A DNA stretch of 64,000 bases from contig JBIKLY010000001.1 of the NCBI GenBank assembly GCA_044359525.1, positions 1 to 64,000 on the forward strand. The letters run 5' to 3'. Both the position numbers and the translations under genes were made by a program. The stretch comes from CAJBIL01 sp044359525. GTDB taxonomy: Bacteria; Pseudomonadota; Gammaproteobacteria; Burkholderiales; Rhodocyclaceae. Positions 43,895 through 52,843 of this stretch are shown here, in pieces; the first letter of the stretch is position 1; each line of letters starts with the position of its first letter. The notes under the pieces are model-generated. The model saw nothing but the letters and a program-made list of their open reading frames with translations, was not told the origin of the DNA and did no database searches.

Positions 43895-44383
43895 CTAACG
43901 GTGTTGATAAACGACGAAGGCGAATGCCAGTCCCGACTCGGTGCTCTGTTGCGTGCGTGCGATCTCTTGCCATTCTGAAGTGGAAACCTCGGGGAAAAAG
44001 ACGTCGCCTTCATACCCCTTTGCTACTTCCGTCAAATACAGGCGTTGTGCCAGCGGTAGCGCCTGCTTGTAGAGTTCGGCGCCCCCAATGACAAAGGTTT
44101 CGTCGTCTTCACCTGCGGCAGCTATGGCTTCGTCCAGCGAATGAGTGAGCAAGGCGCCATCGGCGACATAGTGGCTGTCGCGTGTGACAACAATATTTCG
44201 CCGACCGGGCAACGGCCGGAATTTTGCCGGCAACGATTCCCATGTTTTGCGACCCATGATTACCGTCTTGCCGCGCGTGGTTTCGCGGAAATAACGCATG
44301 TCTTCGGGCAAGTGCCAGAGCAGTTGGTTGTCTTTACCGATCGCGCGGTTTTGCGCTACGGCGGCGATCAGTGAAATCGTCAT
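43895..44383 (-). CDS. folA: Dihydrofolate reductase
   Basis: It reduces dihydrofolate to tetrahydrofolate with NADPH. The start ATG 44383 forms an ATGA overlap with the pgi stop and gives 162 aa (E. coli 159). Motifs are ISLIAAVAQNRAIGKDNQLLWHLPEDMRYFR with the catalytic acidic residue of PEDM, the VIMGRKTWESLP segment, and FVIGGAELYKQALP. The ThyA product is its substrate, so thyA-pgi-folA makes sense as an operon apart from pgi. Confidence 0.96.
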   Translation of the reverse strand: MTISLIAAVAQNRAIGKDNQLLWHLPEDMRYFRETTRGKTVIMGRKTWESLPAKFRPLPGRRNIVVTRDSHYVADGALLTHSLDEAIAAAGEDDETFVIGGAELYKQALPLAQRLYLTEVAKGYEGDVFFPEVSTSEWQEIARTQQSTESGLAFAFVVYQHR

Positions 44384-45981
44384 AGGTGCTTGTTGCGCAG
44401 TGTTCGGCAATGGGCAATCAGCCCGGCGGTCGACGCGTCGCAGCCGTCTGGCAATGCGCTTCCTTCAACGGCAGGCAGCAGGCGCAGAGCGAGTTTCTTT
44501 CCGAGCTCAACGCCCCACTGGTCGAATGGATTGATGCCCCAGACCATTCCCTGAACAAAGGTTTTGTGCTCATAGGCGGCGATCAGCAGGCCAAGGTGAT
44601 ACGGGTCGAGTCGTGGCATGACAAAGGTTGACGACGGCTGGTTGCCGAGGCAGCGTTTGAGTGGCGACACTTCGTCCGGATTGCCGAAGGCCAGTGCTTC
44701 GGCCTGGGCAAAGCAGTTGGCGAGCAAGCGCTCGTGATGCCCCGGCAGCGGGTAGTCGCTCTCGGCAAACGCATGAAAGTCGCTCGGGATCAGCCGGCCG
44801 CCCTGGTGCAGGAGCTGAAAGTAGGCGTGCTGGGTGTTGCTGCCGGCGTCGCCCCAGATGATTGGTGCGGTGGCATAGGCGATTGCTTGGCCGTCCTGGC
44901 TAACGTTCTTGCCATTGCTTTCCATTTCCAGCTGTTGCAGATATTGCGGCAGGAAATGCAGCGACTGACTGTAGGGCGAGATCGAGAGATTGCCGGCGCC
45001 GAGAAAGTTGATATTCCAGATGCCGATCAGGGCCATCAGCATCGGCAGGTTCTTTTCGGGTGGCGCCGTGCGGAAGTGTTGGTCGAGGTCGTGCGCGCCT
45101 TTGAGCAGCTGTTCAAAGTTATCCATACCAATGGCCAGCGCAAGCGGCAGGCCAACAGCAGACCATAGCGAAAAGCGGCCGCCAACCCAGTCCCAGAATT
45201 CAAAAATGTGGTCAGGATGAATGCCGAACTGCAGGGCAGCCGCCGGGTTGGCGGTAACAGCAACGATCTGGCGCGCCATCGCCATGTCACCGGCCTCGCC
45301 GGCGTGCGTCAGCAGCCAGTCACGGGCAGTGCGCGCGTTGGTCAGCGTCTCGATGGTGATGAAGGTTTTGCTGGCGACCACAAACATCGTCGTGCGCGGG
45401 TCGAGCACTTCGAGCACCGGGGCGATATCTGCGCCGTCGAGGTTGGAGACGTAATGTACGGTGAGTGCCGGGTGGCTGAAAGCGCTGAGCGCTGTTGTTG
45501 CCATGCGCGGACCGAGGTCTGAACCGCCGATGCCGAGATTGACCACGGTGCGGATCGGTTCTCCGGTGTAGCCTCGCCAGTGTCCGGCGCGGACCTCCTC
45601 GCAGAAGAAACGCATTTTTTCGCGCATCGCGCGTACGCCCGGCATGACATTTTTGCCATTGATCAGTACCGGTGTGTTGTCCGGCTGTCGCAAGGCTGAA
45701 TGCAGTGCTGCACGTCCTTCGCTGGCATTGATCGGCTCGCCCGAAAACATGCGGTCGATACAGTCGGTCAGGTCGGCCGCCTCGGCGAGATTCGAGAGCA
45801 GGCGGATGGTTTCCCGATTTACTCGCTGCTTCGAGAAGTCAAACAGCAGGTCGCCGATTTGCATTGACAGGCCGGCGACGCGCTGCGGGTCGGCTGAAAA
45901 CAGCTCGCGCAGGTGTCGCGGCTTGACCTGTGCAGCGTGAGCAACGAGCGCTTGCCAGGCGGGCGTGGTGTTGATGCTCAT
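44380..45981 (-). CDS. pgi: Glucose-6-phosphate isomerase
   Basis: It interconverts glucose-6-phosphate and fructose-6-phosphate. At 533 aa it is the large bacterial form. Motifs are VNLGIGGSDLGPRMAT, SKTFITIETLTNA, GGRFSLWSAVGLP and ESNGKNVSQDG, with the C-terminal QGMVWGINPFDQWGVELGK. The active-site Glu, His and Lys regions look intact. It lies 4 bp after thyA and overlaps folA, an unusual placement of a glycolytic gene inside the folate pair. Confidence 0.96.
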   Translation of the reverse strand: MSINTTPAWQALVAHAAQVKPRHLRELFSADPQRVAGLSMQIGDLLFDFSKQRVNRETIRLLSNLAEAADLTDCIDRMFSGEPINASEGRAALHSALRQPDNTPVLINGKNVMPGVRAMREKMRFFCEEVRAGHWRGYTGEPIRTVVNLGIGGSDLGPRMATTALSAFSHPALTVHYVSNLDGADIAPVLEVLDPRTTMFVVASKTFITIETLTNARTARDWLLTHAGEAGDMAMARQIVAVTANPAAALQFGIHPDHIFEFWDWVGGRFSLWSAVGLPLALAIGMDNFEQLLKGAHDLDQHFRTAPPEKNLPMLMALIGIWNINFLGAGNLSISPYSQSLHFLPQYLQQLEMESNGKNVSQDGQAIAYATAPIIWGDAGSNTQHAYFQLLHQGGRLIPSDFHAFAESDYPLPGHHERLLANCFAQAEALAFGNPDEVSPLKRCLGNQPSSTFVMPRLDPYHLGLLIAAYEHKTFVQGMVWGINPFDQWGVELGKKLALRLLPAVEGSALPDGCDASTAGLIAHCRTLRNKHL

Positions 45982-45985
45982 GGCG

Positions 45986-46807
45986 TCAGACCGCGACCGG
46001 CGCGGCGATGTGCGGATGCGGGTCGTAGCCTTCGAGCGTGAAGTCTTCGAAGCGGAAGGCGAACAGATCGCGCACTTCGGGGTTCAGCCGCATGCGTGGC
46101 AGTGCGCGCAGGTCACGCGTCAGTTGCAACTGCGCCTGCTCGAAATGGTTGCTGTATAGATGTGCGTCGCCCAGCGTATGCACGAAGTTGCCGGGCTGAT
46201 AGTCGCAGACTTGCGCCAGCATCAGCGTCAGTAATGCGTAGGAGGCGATGTTGAACGGCACCCCCAGGAAAATGTCAGCGCTGCGCTGGTAGAGCTGGCA
46301 GGAAAGCTTTGGTCGCTGGTCGGCGGCGTCTGGCGCCGCCGGGGCGACGTACAGCTGGAAGAATGCGTGGCAGGGCGGCAGTGCCATTCGATCCACATCG
46401 CCTGGGTTCCATGCGGTGACCAGATGGCGGCGCGAGTCGGGGTTCTTTTTCAGACCAACAACGAGCTGGACGATCTGGTCGATCTCGCGTCCGTCAGCCG
46501 TTTTCCAGTGTCGCCATTGATGGCCGTAAACCGGCCCGAGATCACCGTTTTCATCAGCCCATTCATCCCAGATGCGAACGCCGTTTTCTTTCAGGTAACG
46601 AATGTTGGTATCGCCCTGCAGGAACCACAGCAGCTCGTGAATAATCGAGCGCAGATGCAGCTTCTTGGTGGTCAGCATCGGGAAGCCGGCACCGAGGTCA
46701 AAACGCATCTGCCAGCCGAATACCGAGCGTGTGCCGGTGCCGGTACGGTCTGCTTTTGGGGTGCCCTGTTCGAGGACATGGCGCATCAGGTCAAGGTACT
46801 GTTGCAT
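45986..46807 (-). CDS. thyA: Thymidylate synthase
   Basis: It methylates dUMP to dTMP with methylene-THF. The length is 273 aa (E. coli 264). The catalytic nucleophile is C146 in ALPPCHAFFQLY, the same number as in E. coli. Other marks are DRTGTGTRSVFGWQMRFDL, IIHELLWFLQGDTNI, and NIASYALLTLMLAQV with HTLGDAHLYSNH. A short insert (APAAPDAADQRP) follows the catalytic loop. AAAGAGC lies before the ATG. It heads the thyA-pgi-folA operon. Confidence 0.97.
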   Translation of the reverse strand: MQQYLDLMRHVLEQGTPKADRTGTGTRSVFGWQMRFDLGAGFPMLTTKKLHLRSIIHELLWFLQGDTNIRYLKENGVRIWDEWADENGDLGPVYGHQWRHWKTADGREIDQIVQLVVGLKKNPDSRRHLVTAWNPGDVDRMALPPCHAFFQLYVAPAAPDAADQRPKLSCQLYQRSADIFLGVPFNIASYALLTLMLAQVCDYQPGNFVHTLGDAHLYSNHFEQAQLQLTRDLRALPRMRLNPEVRDLFAFRFEDFTLEGYDPHPHIAAPVAV

Positions 46808-47081
46808 GCTCTTTTTCTGTCAATTGATCGATTCAACCTCCGCGATTGTAATTGAATTTTCAGGAGGGGGAATGCGCGTATGCGTTACGGTTTTTGTCTG
46901 GCGCGAGTCGCCGATCAGCGTCTTCCGGCCGTCAATCCGCTTCAACGCCGATTGGCGGTAGCGTCAAGCTGACCAGCGGTGTCGCCCTGCGGCTTGTCGC
47001 TGAGCGACGAAGTTCTATACTGTCGTCATCCGTGGTGTTTCGAATCCGGCCGCGACTGTCGTGCAATGGTGTTTGGATATT

Positions 47082-48611
47082 ATGATACTTAATTTGTTTT
47101 CGTCCCGCCCTGACCATCCCCTGGCTGATCCCCGGGAGTTGAAGCGTGTAATCGCCGAGCTGCCGCTTGATAATGCCTTCAAGGCTGTTGATGAGGTTTC
47201 CGGCTGGTTCGAGTCCTTGCAGCACGCCGATGATTTCCGGGTCGATCACTATTTCGAGGTGGTGCAGCAACTCGACGAGGCGGCGCAGGTGTCTTTGCGC
47301 CGTCTGGCCCGCGATTATCTGAATTCGCCGCGCATCTCGAAAACCGAAGAGCGTCGTCTGTGGGGAATCAATTCGGCATACTGGGCTGAAATTGCCGGGC
47401 TTTACGCACATTGCCTTGCGCGTGCGGCAGCAAACCCCAAAGAAAAGGGTAGCGAACTGCTTAAGCCGTTGTTGCCTCTGGCTGCGGCACGACTGCTGGC
47501 CGCGCGCGTCACGCAGCTCAAATGGGTCGAATATCGCTACGGCCCGGCAAATAGCGATTTGTGGCGAGCACTTGGTCAGGACTATCTGGCGGCCGAGACA
47601 GCGCGTTACGCTCAAAAGCCTTTGCAGCTCTATCCGAACCAACCCGGCGTCACCAGCGTTGCGCAACAGTACTTGCAGGCGCTGGTATTCCATTCGTCAT
47701 CGATGGATAGTCTGGTGCCGCGGGAAATTGAGCTTGCTGATCGATTGATCGAGCACTTTTTGTCCGGTTTCGTTTTTTCGGAAGATTGCCGCCCCGACAG
47801 TGTTTATTGGGTCGATGCCGCGAGTGGCTCGCCGCCTGCGCGTTTGGCGAAACAGCCAGGGCAGGTGACGCCGACCCTGCGCTTCTTTTCGCCGGGAACG
47901 GCAACACAGGCACTTAATGAACTGATTCGCACGGTCGAGCGCGGAGATGTTCCGGATACGCTTAATTTAGGTGGTCAGTATCCGGCCAAGGTCGTGTTGC
48001 CGGTGCTGCGGCATCTGGCGATGTATTGGGCGGCGCAGCCGCCGCTGCGCGAGCATCAACGCCATGTCGTCAAGACACGGATTGCCGTGTTGAATGGCTT
48101 TGACGACAGCTTCACTGTATTTGCCGGCGAGGTGGCGCGCCTTGGCAAGGAGCGCAATGCCGAAAGTTGGGTCGTCGAAAACGTCAGTCTGGGCGGTTTT
48201 GGCGCCGGGGTGGATGATTTGCGTGGTGACTGGCTCAAGGTGGGCGCGCTGCTCAGCATGCAACCGGAGGGCGGCGACAACTGGGTGCTCGGGGCGGTGC
48301 GTCGCTACAGCAAGGATAGCGACGCGCATGCCAGCGTCGGTATTCAGTCGCTGTCGCGGCAGGCGCAGAGTGTCGAACTACGTCCGCGGACGAGCGGTAT
48401 GTCGGCGATGAGTGCTATTCCCGGTGTCTGGTTGCGCGAGGGCAATGCGCCGGGCGAGGCACGCCTGGTATTGCCACCCGCCAGCTTCGATTTGCGCGAG
48501 AGCCTGGAATTCAGCCACGACGGCCGGAATTATCTACTGACCCCGATTGAGCTTGAGTCAAGTGGCAGTGATTACGAAATAGCCCGGTATCGTGAACACG
48601 TGGCGGATTAA
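47082..48611 (+). CDS. Hypothetical protein with PilZ-like C-terminal region
   Basis: A 509-aa cytoplasmic protein (no signal or transmembrane segment), starting at ATG 47082 (MILNLFSSRPDHPLADPREL). The first ~330 residues are helical and Leu/Ala-rich, of unknown fold. At ~345-440, KTRIAVLNGFDDSF is followed by ENVSLGGFGAGVDDLRGDWL. The NxSxGG signature and following strands resemble a PilZ domain, which binds c-di-GMP. The upstream RxxxR is not clear, so binding is uncertain. It is preceded by a 274-bp gap to thyA in which I see no other gene. Confidence 0.65.
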   Translation: MILNLFSSRPDHPLADPRELKRVIAELPLDNAFKAVDEVSGWFESLQHADDFRVDHYFEVVQQLDEAAQVSLRRLARDYLNSPRISKTEERRLWGINSAYWAEIAGLYAHCLARAAANPKEKGSELLKPLLPLAAARLLAARVTQLKWVEYRYGPANSDLWRALGQDYLAAETARYAQKPLQLYPNQPGVTSVAQQYLQALVFHSSSMDSLVPREIELADRLIEHFLSGFVFSEDCRPDSVYWVDAASGSPPARLAKQPGQVTPTLRFFSPGTATQALNELIRTVERGDVPDTLNLGGQYPAKVVLPVLRHLAMYWAAQPPLREHQRHVVKTRIAVLNGFDDSFTVFAGEVARLGKERNAESWVVENVSLGGFGAGVDDLRGDWLKVGALLSMQPEGGDNWVLGAVRRYSKDSDAHASVGIQSLSRQAQSVELRPRTSGMSAMSAIPGVWLREGNAPGEARLVLPPASFDLRESLEFSHDGRNYLLTPIELESSGSDYEIARYREHVAD

Positions 48612-48621
48612 GTTGCCGGGT

Positions 48622-49221
48622 TTAGCCGACTGATTTTGGCCGGATCGCCGATTTCGGACGGAAGGCTTTAACTACGCTATCGACAGTTTCCACGTAAGGG
48701 CCGCCGATCAGATCGATGCAGTAGGGCACGGCGGCAAAGATTCCGGTTACGACCGTTGTGCCACCTGCGCCTTTGACGCCTTCCAGGGTTTCCCTGATCG
48801 ATTTCGGCTGTCCGGGCAGGTTGAGGATCAGCGCCTTGCCGCGCACCACGCCAACTTGGCGCGACAAGATCGCCGTCGGCACGAAGTTCAGGCTGATTCG
48901 CCGCATCTCTTCGCCGAATCCCGGCAGAACCTTGTCGGCAACGGCCAGTGTCGCCTCGGGCGTGACGTCGCGCGGTGCCGGCCCGGTGCCGCCAGTGGTC
49001 AGGACAAGATCGCAGCCGGTTGTATCCACCAGTTCGATCAATGTTTTTTCGATTGATGCCTGATCATCCGGAATCAGGCGCGTTTCCATGCGCCACGGGC
49101 TGGAAAGCGCCGCACCAAACCATTCCTCCAGGGCGGGTATGCCCTTGTCTTCATAAATGCCTTGCGAGGCGCGGTCGCTGATCGAGACGAGGCCGATCAG
49201 CAGTTCACGATTGCTGGCCAT
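48622..49221 (-). CDS. mogA: Molybdopterin adenylyltransferase
   Basis: It adenylates molybdopterin before molybdate insertion. The start at ATG 49221 (MASNRELLIGLVSISDRAS) gives 199 aa. The family motif is LVLTTGGTGPAPRDVTPEAT, and ILNLPGQPKSIRETL matches E. coli MogA (195 aa). Other marks are GGPYVET and the acidic Asp of SISDRAS. It overlaps the end of yjgA by 17 bp, so they share a transcript. Confidence 0.94.
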   Translation of the reverse strand: MASNRELLIGLVSISDRASQGIYEDKGIPALEEWFGAALSSPWRMETRLIPDDQASIEKTLIELVDTTGCDLVLTTGGTGPAPRDVTPEATLAVADKVLPGFGEEMRRISLNFVPTAILSRQVGVVRGKALILNLPGQPKSIRETLEGVKGAGGTTVVTGIFAAVPYCIDLIGGPYVETVDSVVKAFRPKSAIRPKSVG

Positions 49222-49750
49222 CCTGTTCCTCTTCGTTGTTGTCCTGCGTTTGCCCGGACTCAAGCTCCTTGAGCACCTGGAAAATGGCCCGATAGCTACG
49301 CGGCGGTTTGTTCAGCTCCTGCTCCTTGAGCGCCGAGCGGCGCAGCGAGCGTAGATGCTGCATGTCGATTGTCGGGTATAGCGTGGCGATTTCGTGCAGC
49401 ACTTTCTCGTCGGCGAGAAATTCGGTACGCAGCCGCTCAAGACGATGCAGCTTGGCCGTCTCGCCGGCGGATTCACCGCGAATCATCGCCAGCGCCGCGC
49501 GGATCGGTTCCGGGTCGACGTTGCGCATCAGCTTGCCGACATATTGCACCTGCCGCCGACGCGCTTCGTCGTGCCGCGTCATGCGCTGTGTTTCACGCAC
49601 GGCATCACGCAGAAAATCTGGGATGTCGATTTTTTTGATGCGGTCCGTCGATAAATCGATAAGCGCTTCACCCAGCGTCTGCAGGTCTTCCATCGCCTGC
49701 TTGCGCTGGGTCTTTGATAGGGGGAGTGGTTCTTCTTCAGGGGTGATCAT
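49205..49750 (-). CDS. darP: Ribosome-associated protein DarP/YjgA (DUF615)
   Basis: A 181-aa helical, charged protein of the YjgA family, associated with late 50S subunit assembly. Marks are SKTQRKQAMEDLQTLGEALI, RHDEARRRQVQYVGKLMR and RLRTEFLADEKVLHEI. The C-terminal tail is acidic/Gln-rich. The divergent neighbour is pmbA, the usual arrangement in proteobacteria. Confidence 0.95.
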   Translation of the reverse strand: MITPEEEPLPLSKTQRKQAMEDLQTLGEALIDLSTDRIKKIDIPDFLRDAVRETQRMTRHDEARRRQVQYVGKLMRNVDPEPIRAALAMIRGESAGETAKLHRLERLRTEFLADEKVLHEIATLYPTIDMQHLRSLRRSALKEQELNKPPRSYRAIFQVLKELESGQTQDNNEEEQDGQQS

Positions 49751-50071
49751 TAGCTTACGACTCGCATTTCAGTTGGTTCGGGCTTCGCCTGGTAAGTTAC
49801 AGGCAGGTATAACAGGGCAATTTGATTTTAAAATCCAGGAACCCACCACAGAGGCACAGAGACACAGAGGAAACATGCCGCGAAGCAAATCCCGCGGGAC
49901 AGAGAAAAGCTTAAGGCAAATGGTTTTCTCTGTGAAATCTCTGTGTCTCTGTGCCTCTGTGGTAGATTTGAATTCAAATGCGATTGCCTTGAGCAGGTGG
50001 TGGGGTTTGCTGAATAACCGCATCCCGGCAAGCTGCTATGATAGCGGCTTTCAACGCCGGCTTCTTCCCCC
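49751..50071. other. 321-bp intergenic region between darP and pmbA
   Basis: This divergent gap should hold promoters of both genes. Its main content is hairpin repeat copy 3 (49845-49963). TAACAGGGCAATTTGATTTT near 49810 is AT-rich and could carry a promoter, but I see no convincing -35/-10 pair. No small coding gene is supported. Confidence 0.5.
49845..49963. repeat. Hairpin repeat copy 3 (CACAGAGA type)
   Basis: The left arm ACCACAGAGGCACAGAGACA pairs with the right arm ending GTGCCTCTGTGGT. The left arm is interrupted by the module ATGCCGCGAAGCAAATCCC (49875-49893), shared with copy 2 in inverted orientation. CAAATGGTTT at 49917-49926 is the inverse of the core of copy 1. It lies between darP and pmbA. 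Confidence 0.93.
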
Positions 50072-51445
50072 ATGTCGCGATCCTCTGTTTCCGCCAAGCC
50101 CGAATCACGTTTCAGCCACCGTCTTGAGAACCTGCAGGCGTTTGCGCAGGACGTTCTTGACCATGCCAGAAAACAGGGCGCCAGCGCCTGCGAAGTCGAT
50201 GTTACCGAGGGTTTTGGCCAGTCGGTGAGCGTGCGTTGCAATGAAGTCGAAACCATCGAATACAACCGCGACAAGGGAATCGGTGTCGCAGTCTATATCG
50301 GGCAGCAGAAGGGTTATGCCAGTACCTCGGACTTTTCTTCGACCGCGTTGCGTGAAACCGTTGAAGCGGCCCTCAATATCGCCCGTTTTACTGCTGCCGA
50401 TTCCTGCGCCGGGCTGCCCGATGCCAAATTGCTCGCCAAGCCCGGCAAGAATCAGCCGGACCTCGACGTTTATCATCCGTGGCTGCTCTCGGTCGATGGC
50501 GCCATCGAGCTGGCGCAGCGTTGTGAGCAGGCCGCTTTTGCTGTCAGTCCGCAGATCGCCAATTCCGAAGGCGCAACGGTATCGATGCAGGAAGGGCAAT
50601 TCGTTTCGGCCAACAGCCTCGGTTTTATGGGCGGCTATCCGACGTCACGGCACTATCTGTCTTGCTCGGTGATCGCTGGCAAAAACGACAATATGCAGCG
50701 CGATGACTGGTATTCGACATCGCGCGATCCGCGTGCCCTTGCCGCACCGGAAGCGATTGGTGATTACGCGGCACGCCGCGCCCTGTCACGGCTCGGTGCG
50801 CGCAAGATCAAGACCTGCCAGGTGCCGGTACTGTTCGAAGCACCGCTCGCCACCTCGCTGATTGGTAGCTTTGTCCATTCGGTGAGCGGCGGCAGCCTGT
50901 ACCGCAAAACATCATTTCTCGTTGATAGCCTTGGTAAGCGCGTCTTCTCGAAGAAGGTGCAGATCAGTGAACGCCCGCATCTGCCGGGCGGGCTGGCGAG
51001 CAGCTACTTCGATAGTGATGGCGTCGCGACAAATGACCGTGAGGTCATCGTCGATGGCGTGCTGCAGGGTTATTTTTTGAGCGCCTATACGGCGCGCAAG
51101 CTGGGGATGCAGACCACCGGCAATGCTGGCGGTTGCCATAACCTGATCGTGCATCCCGGCAAGCGTGATTTTCGCGGGCTGCTCAAGAAAATGGGGCGTG
51201 GCCTGCTGGTGACCGAGTTGCTCGGGCAGGGCGTCAACTATGTCAATGGCGATTATTCACGCGGCGCTGCGGGTTACTGGGTGGAGGGCGGCGAGATTGT
51301 GCATGCCGTCGAAGAAATCACCATCGCCGGTAATCTGCGCGACATGTTCCGCAATGTCGCCGGTATTGGCAATGACGTTCTGGTGCGCGGCTCCAAACAG
51401 GTGGGTTCTATCCTTATTGAACAGATGAAGGTTGCCGGCAACTGA
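50072..51445 (+). CDS. pmbA: TldD/PmbA family metalloprotease PmbA
   Basis: A 457-aa protein. TldD-PmbA (TldE) heterodimers degrade peptides such as CcdA and mature some modified peptides. Marks are ACEVDVTEGFGQSVSVRCNE, ETIEYNRDKGIGVAVY and FDSDGVATNDREVIVDGVL. The C-terminal block reads NYVNGDYSRGAAGYWVEGGE and ITIAGNLRDMF. TldD carries the zinc HExxxH motif and is not in this window; PmbA lacks it, as expected. Confidence 0.95.
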   Translation: MSRSSVSAKPESRFSHRLENLQAFAQDVLDHARKQGASACEVDVTEGFGQSVSVRCNEVETIEYNRDKGIGVAVYIGQQKGYASTSDFSSTALRETVEAALNIARFTAADSCAGLPDAKLLAKPGKNQPDLDVYHPWLLSVDGAIELAQRCEQAAFAVSPQIANSEGATVSMQEGQFVSANSLGFMGGYPTSRHYLSCSVIAGKNDNMQRDDWYSTSRDPRALAAPEAIGDYAARRALSRLGARKIKTCQVPVLFEAPLATSLIGSFVHSVSGGSLYRKTSFLVDSLGKRVFSKKVQISERPHLPGGLASSYFDSDGVATNDREVIVDGVLQGYFLSAYTARKLGMQTTGNAGGCHNLIVHPGKRDFRGLLKKMGRGLLVTELLGQGVNYVNGDYSRGAAGYWVEGGEIVHAVEEITIAGNLRDMFRNVAGIGNDVLVRGSKQVGSILIEQMKVAGN

Positions 51446-51463
51446 TCGACGCTGGCAGCAGGG

Positions 51464-51504
51464 AAACGACGCAGGCCCCGAGTTTTCGGGGCCTGCGTCG
51501 TTTC
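51464..51504 (+). terminator. Strong hairpin downstream of pmbA
   Basis: A 19-bp GC-rich stem GAAACGACGCAGGCCCCGA / TCGGGGCCTGCGTCGTTTC has a 3-nt loop and begins 18 nt after the pmbA stop. Only a short T run (GTTTC) follows, so termination is likely but not the canonical U-tract type. Confidence 0.75.
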
Positions 51505-51587
51505 AGGCAACGCACAGGCGCAGGAGCGTGCTGTTTTTGTGCCACCCAGTCTCTACATGGTTCACCCCATCGCAGAATTTGTACGAT

Positions 51588-51620
51588 GTAATTATGAATT
51601 CAATTACGGAAAATATATTT
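51588..51620. promoter_or_regulatory. Candidate operator pair upstream of dctP1
   Basis: The inverted repeat GTAATT-ATGAATTC-AATTAC (51588-51607) is followed 3 nt later by the palindrome AAATATATTT (51611-51620). Both have counterparts in the dctQ upstream region. The 20-nt site matches 56562-56581 at 18 of 20 positions in inverse orientation, and AAATATATTT recurs exactly at 56495-56504. It lies just upstream of a promoter, a place for an activator. Confidence 0.45.
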
Positions 51621-51639
51621 AAATTCAATGAGTTAACGC

Positions 51640-51669
51640 TTGCGCGTAACGAATTGCATCATCTATAAT
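51640..51669 (+). promoter_or_regulatory. Sigma-70-type promoter of dctP1
   Basis: A perfect -10 box TATAAT (51664-51669) has TTGCGC (51640-51645) as its -35, at 18-bp spacing. The transcript would start near 51676, giving a leader of about 36 nt that contains the GGAGGAGAT ribosome-binding site before ATG 51712. Confidence 0.65.
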
Positions 51670-51711
51670 CGCGCCGCGGTCCAGAATTTAACCCTCCGGA
51701 GGAGATATTCC

Positions 51712-52791
51712 ATGGAAAGACGTTCCTTTTTGAAAAAAGCTGGTGTCGGCCTTGCTGCCGGCGCTGTTGCAATGCCTGCTATTGCCCAGAATGCCCCGAC
51801 CATCAAGTGGCGTCTGGCCTCGAGTTTTCCGAAGAGCCTTGACACCATCTACGGCGGCGCTGAGCACATGGCCAAGCGCGTGTCGGAAGCCACGGGCGGC
51901 AAGTTCCAGATTCAGGTTTTCGCTGCCGGTGAAATCGTTCCCGGTCCGGGTGTGATGGATGCCGTCAAGGACGGTACCGTTGAAATGGGCCATACCGCCT
52001 CGTTCTACTTCTTCGGCAAAGATCCGACCTTCGCGTTCGATTGCGCCGTTCCGTTCGGCATGACCATGCGTCAGCTTGATGCCTGGATGCGTCATGGCAA
52101 CGGTGGCAAGTTGATGGGCGAGTTTTTTGCCAAGTCGAATATTGTTTCGATCCCCTGCGGCAACACCGGTACCCAGATGGCTGGCTGGTTCCGCAAGGAA
52201 CTGAAGACGGTCGAGGACCTCAAGGGCCTGAAAATGCGCATCGGTGGTTACGCCGGCGCAGTCATGTCGAAGCTTGGTGTTGTGCCCCAGCAGATTCCGG
52301 GTGGCGATATTTACCCGGCGCTGGAAAAAGGCACGATCGACGCATCGGAATGGATCGGACCTTACGACGACCAGAAGCTTGGCTTCAACAAGGTCGCCAA
52401 GTTTTACTACTATCCGGGTTGGTGGGAAGGCGGCACGACGCTGTCGGCTTACATCAATGCCAAGAAATTTGCCGAGTTGCCGAAGGAGTATCAGGTCATT
52501 CTTCAGGACGCTTGTGCCGAAGCGCATGCCGACATGATGGCCAAGTACGATGCCAAAAACCCGACCGCACTGAAGCAACTGGTTGGCTCCGGCACGCAGC
52601 TTCGTCCGCTGCCGAAGGAAATCATGGACGCATCTTACAAGGCGGCGATGGAGCTCTACGCAGAAACCTCGGCGAAAAATGCCGACTTCAAGAAAGTTTA
52701 CGACGACTACAAGAAGTTTATGGACGATCAGAACCTTTGGCACCGCATCGCCGAAGCTTCGTACTCGAACTACATGTACAGCAAGCGCTAA
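51712..52791 (+). CDS. TRAP transporter solute receptor DctP, copy 1
   Basis: A 359-aa periplasmic binding protein. GGAGGAGAT precedes ATG 51712. The signal is a Tat type (ERRSFLKKAGVG, cleavage after AIAQ), so it is exported folded. The DctP fold is marked by SFPKSLDTIYGGAEHMAKRV, GLKMRIGGYAGAVMSKLG, IPGGDIYPALEKGTIDASEW and WWEGG, resembling the TakP-type receptors for 2-oxo acids. A second, nearly identical receptor lies 202 bp downstream behind a terminator. The dctQM permease is on the opposite strand beyond it. Confidence 0.93.
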   Translation: MERRSFLKKAGVGLAAGAVAMPAIAQNAPTIKWRLASSFPKSLDTIYGGAEHMAKRVSEATGGKFQIQVFAAGEIVPGPGVMDAVKDGTVEMGHTASFYFFGKDPTFAFDCAVPFGMTMRQLDAWMRHGNGGKLMGEFFAKSNIVSIPCGNTGTQMAGWFRKELKTVEDLKGLKMRIGGYAGAVMSKLGVVPQQIPGGDIYPALEKGTIDASEWIGPYDDQKLGFNKVAKFYYYPGWWEGGTTLSAYINAKKFAELPKEYQVILQDACAEAHADMMAKYDAKNPTALKQLVGSGTQLRPLPKEIMDASYKAAMELYAETSAKNADFKKVYDDYKKFMDDQNLWHRIAEASYSNYMYSKR

Positions 52792-52816
52792 GCAGGTTCT
52801 TTTTCGATAAAGTTTA

Positions 52817-52843
52817 ACGGGGGCAATTGCCCCCGTTTTTTTT
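52817..52843 (+). terminator. Intrinsic terminator after dctP1
   Basis: A 9-bp stem ACGGGGGCA / TGCCCCCGT with a minimal loop is followed by eight T. It separates the two dctP copies into independent transcripts. Confidence 0.93.
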
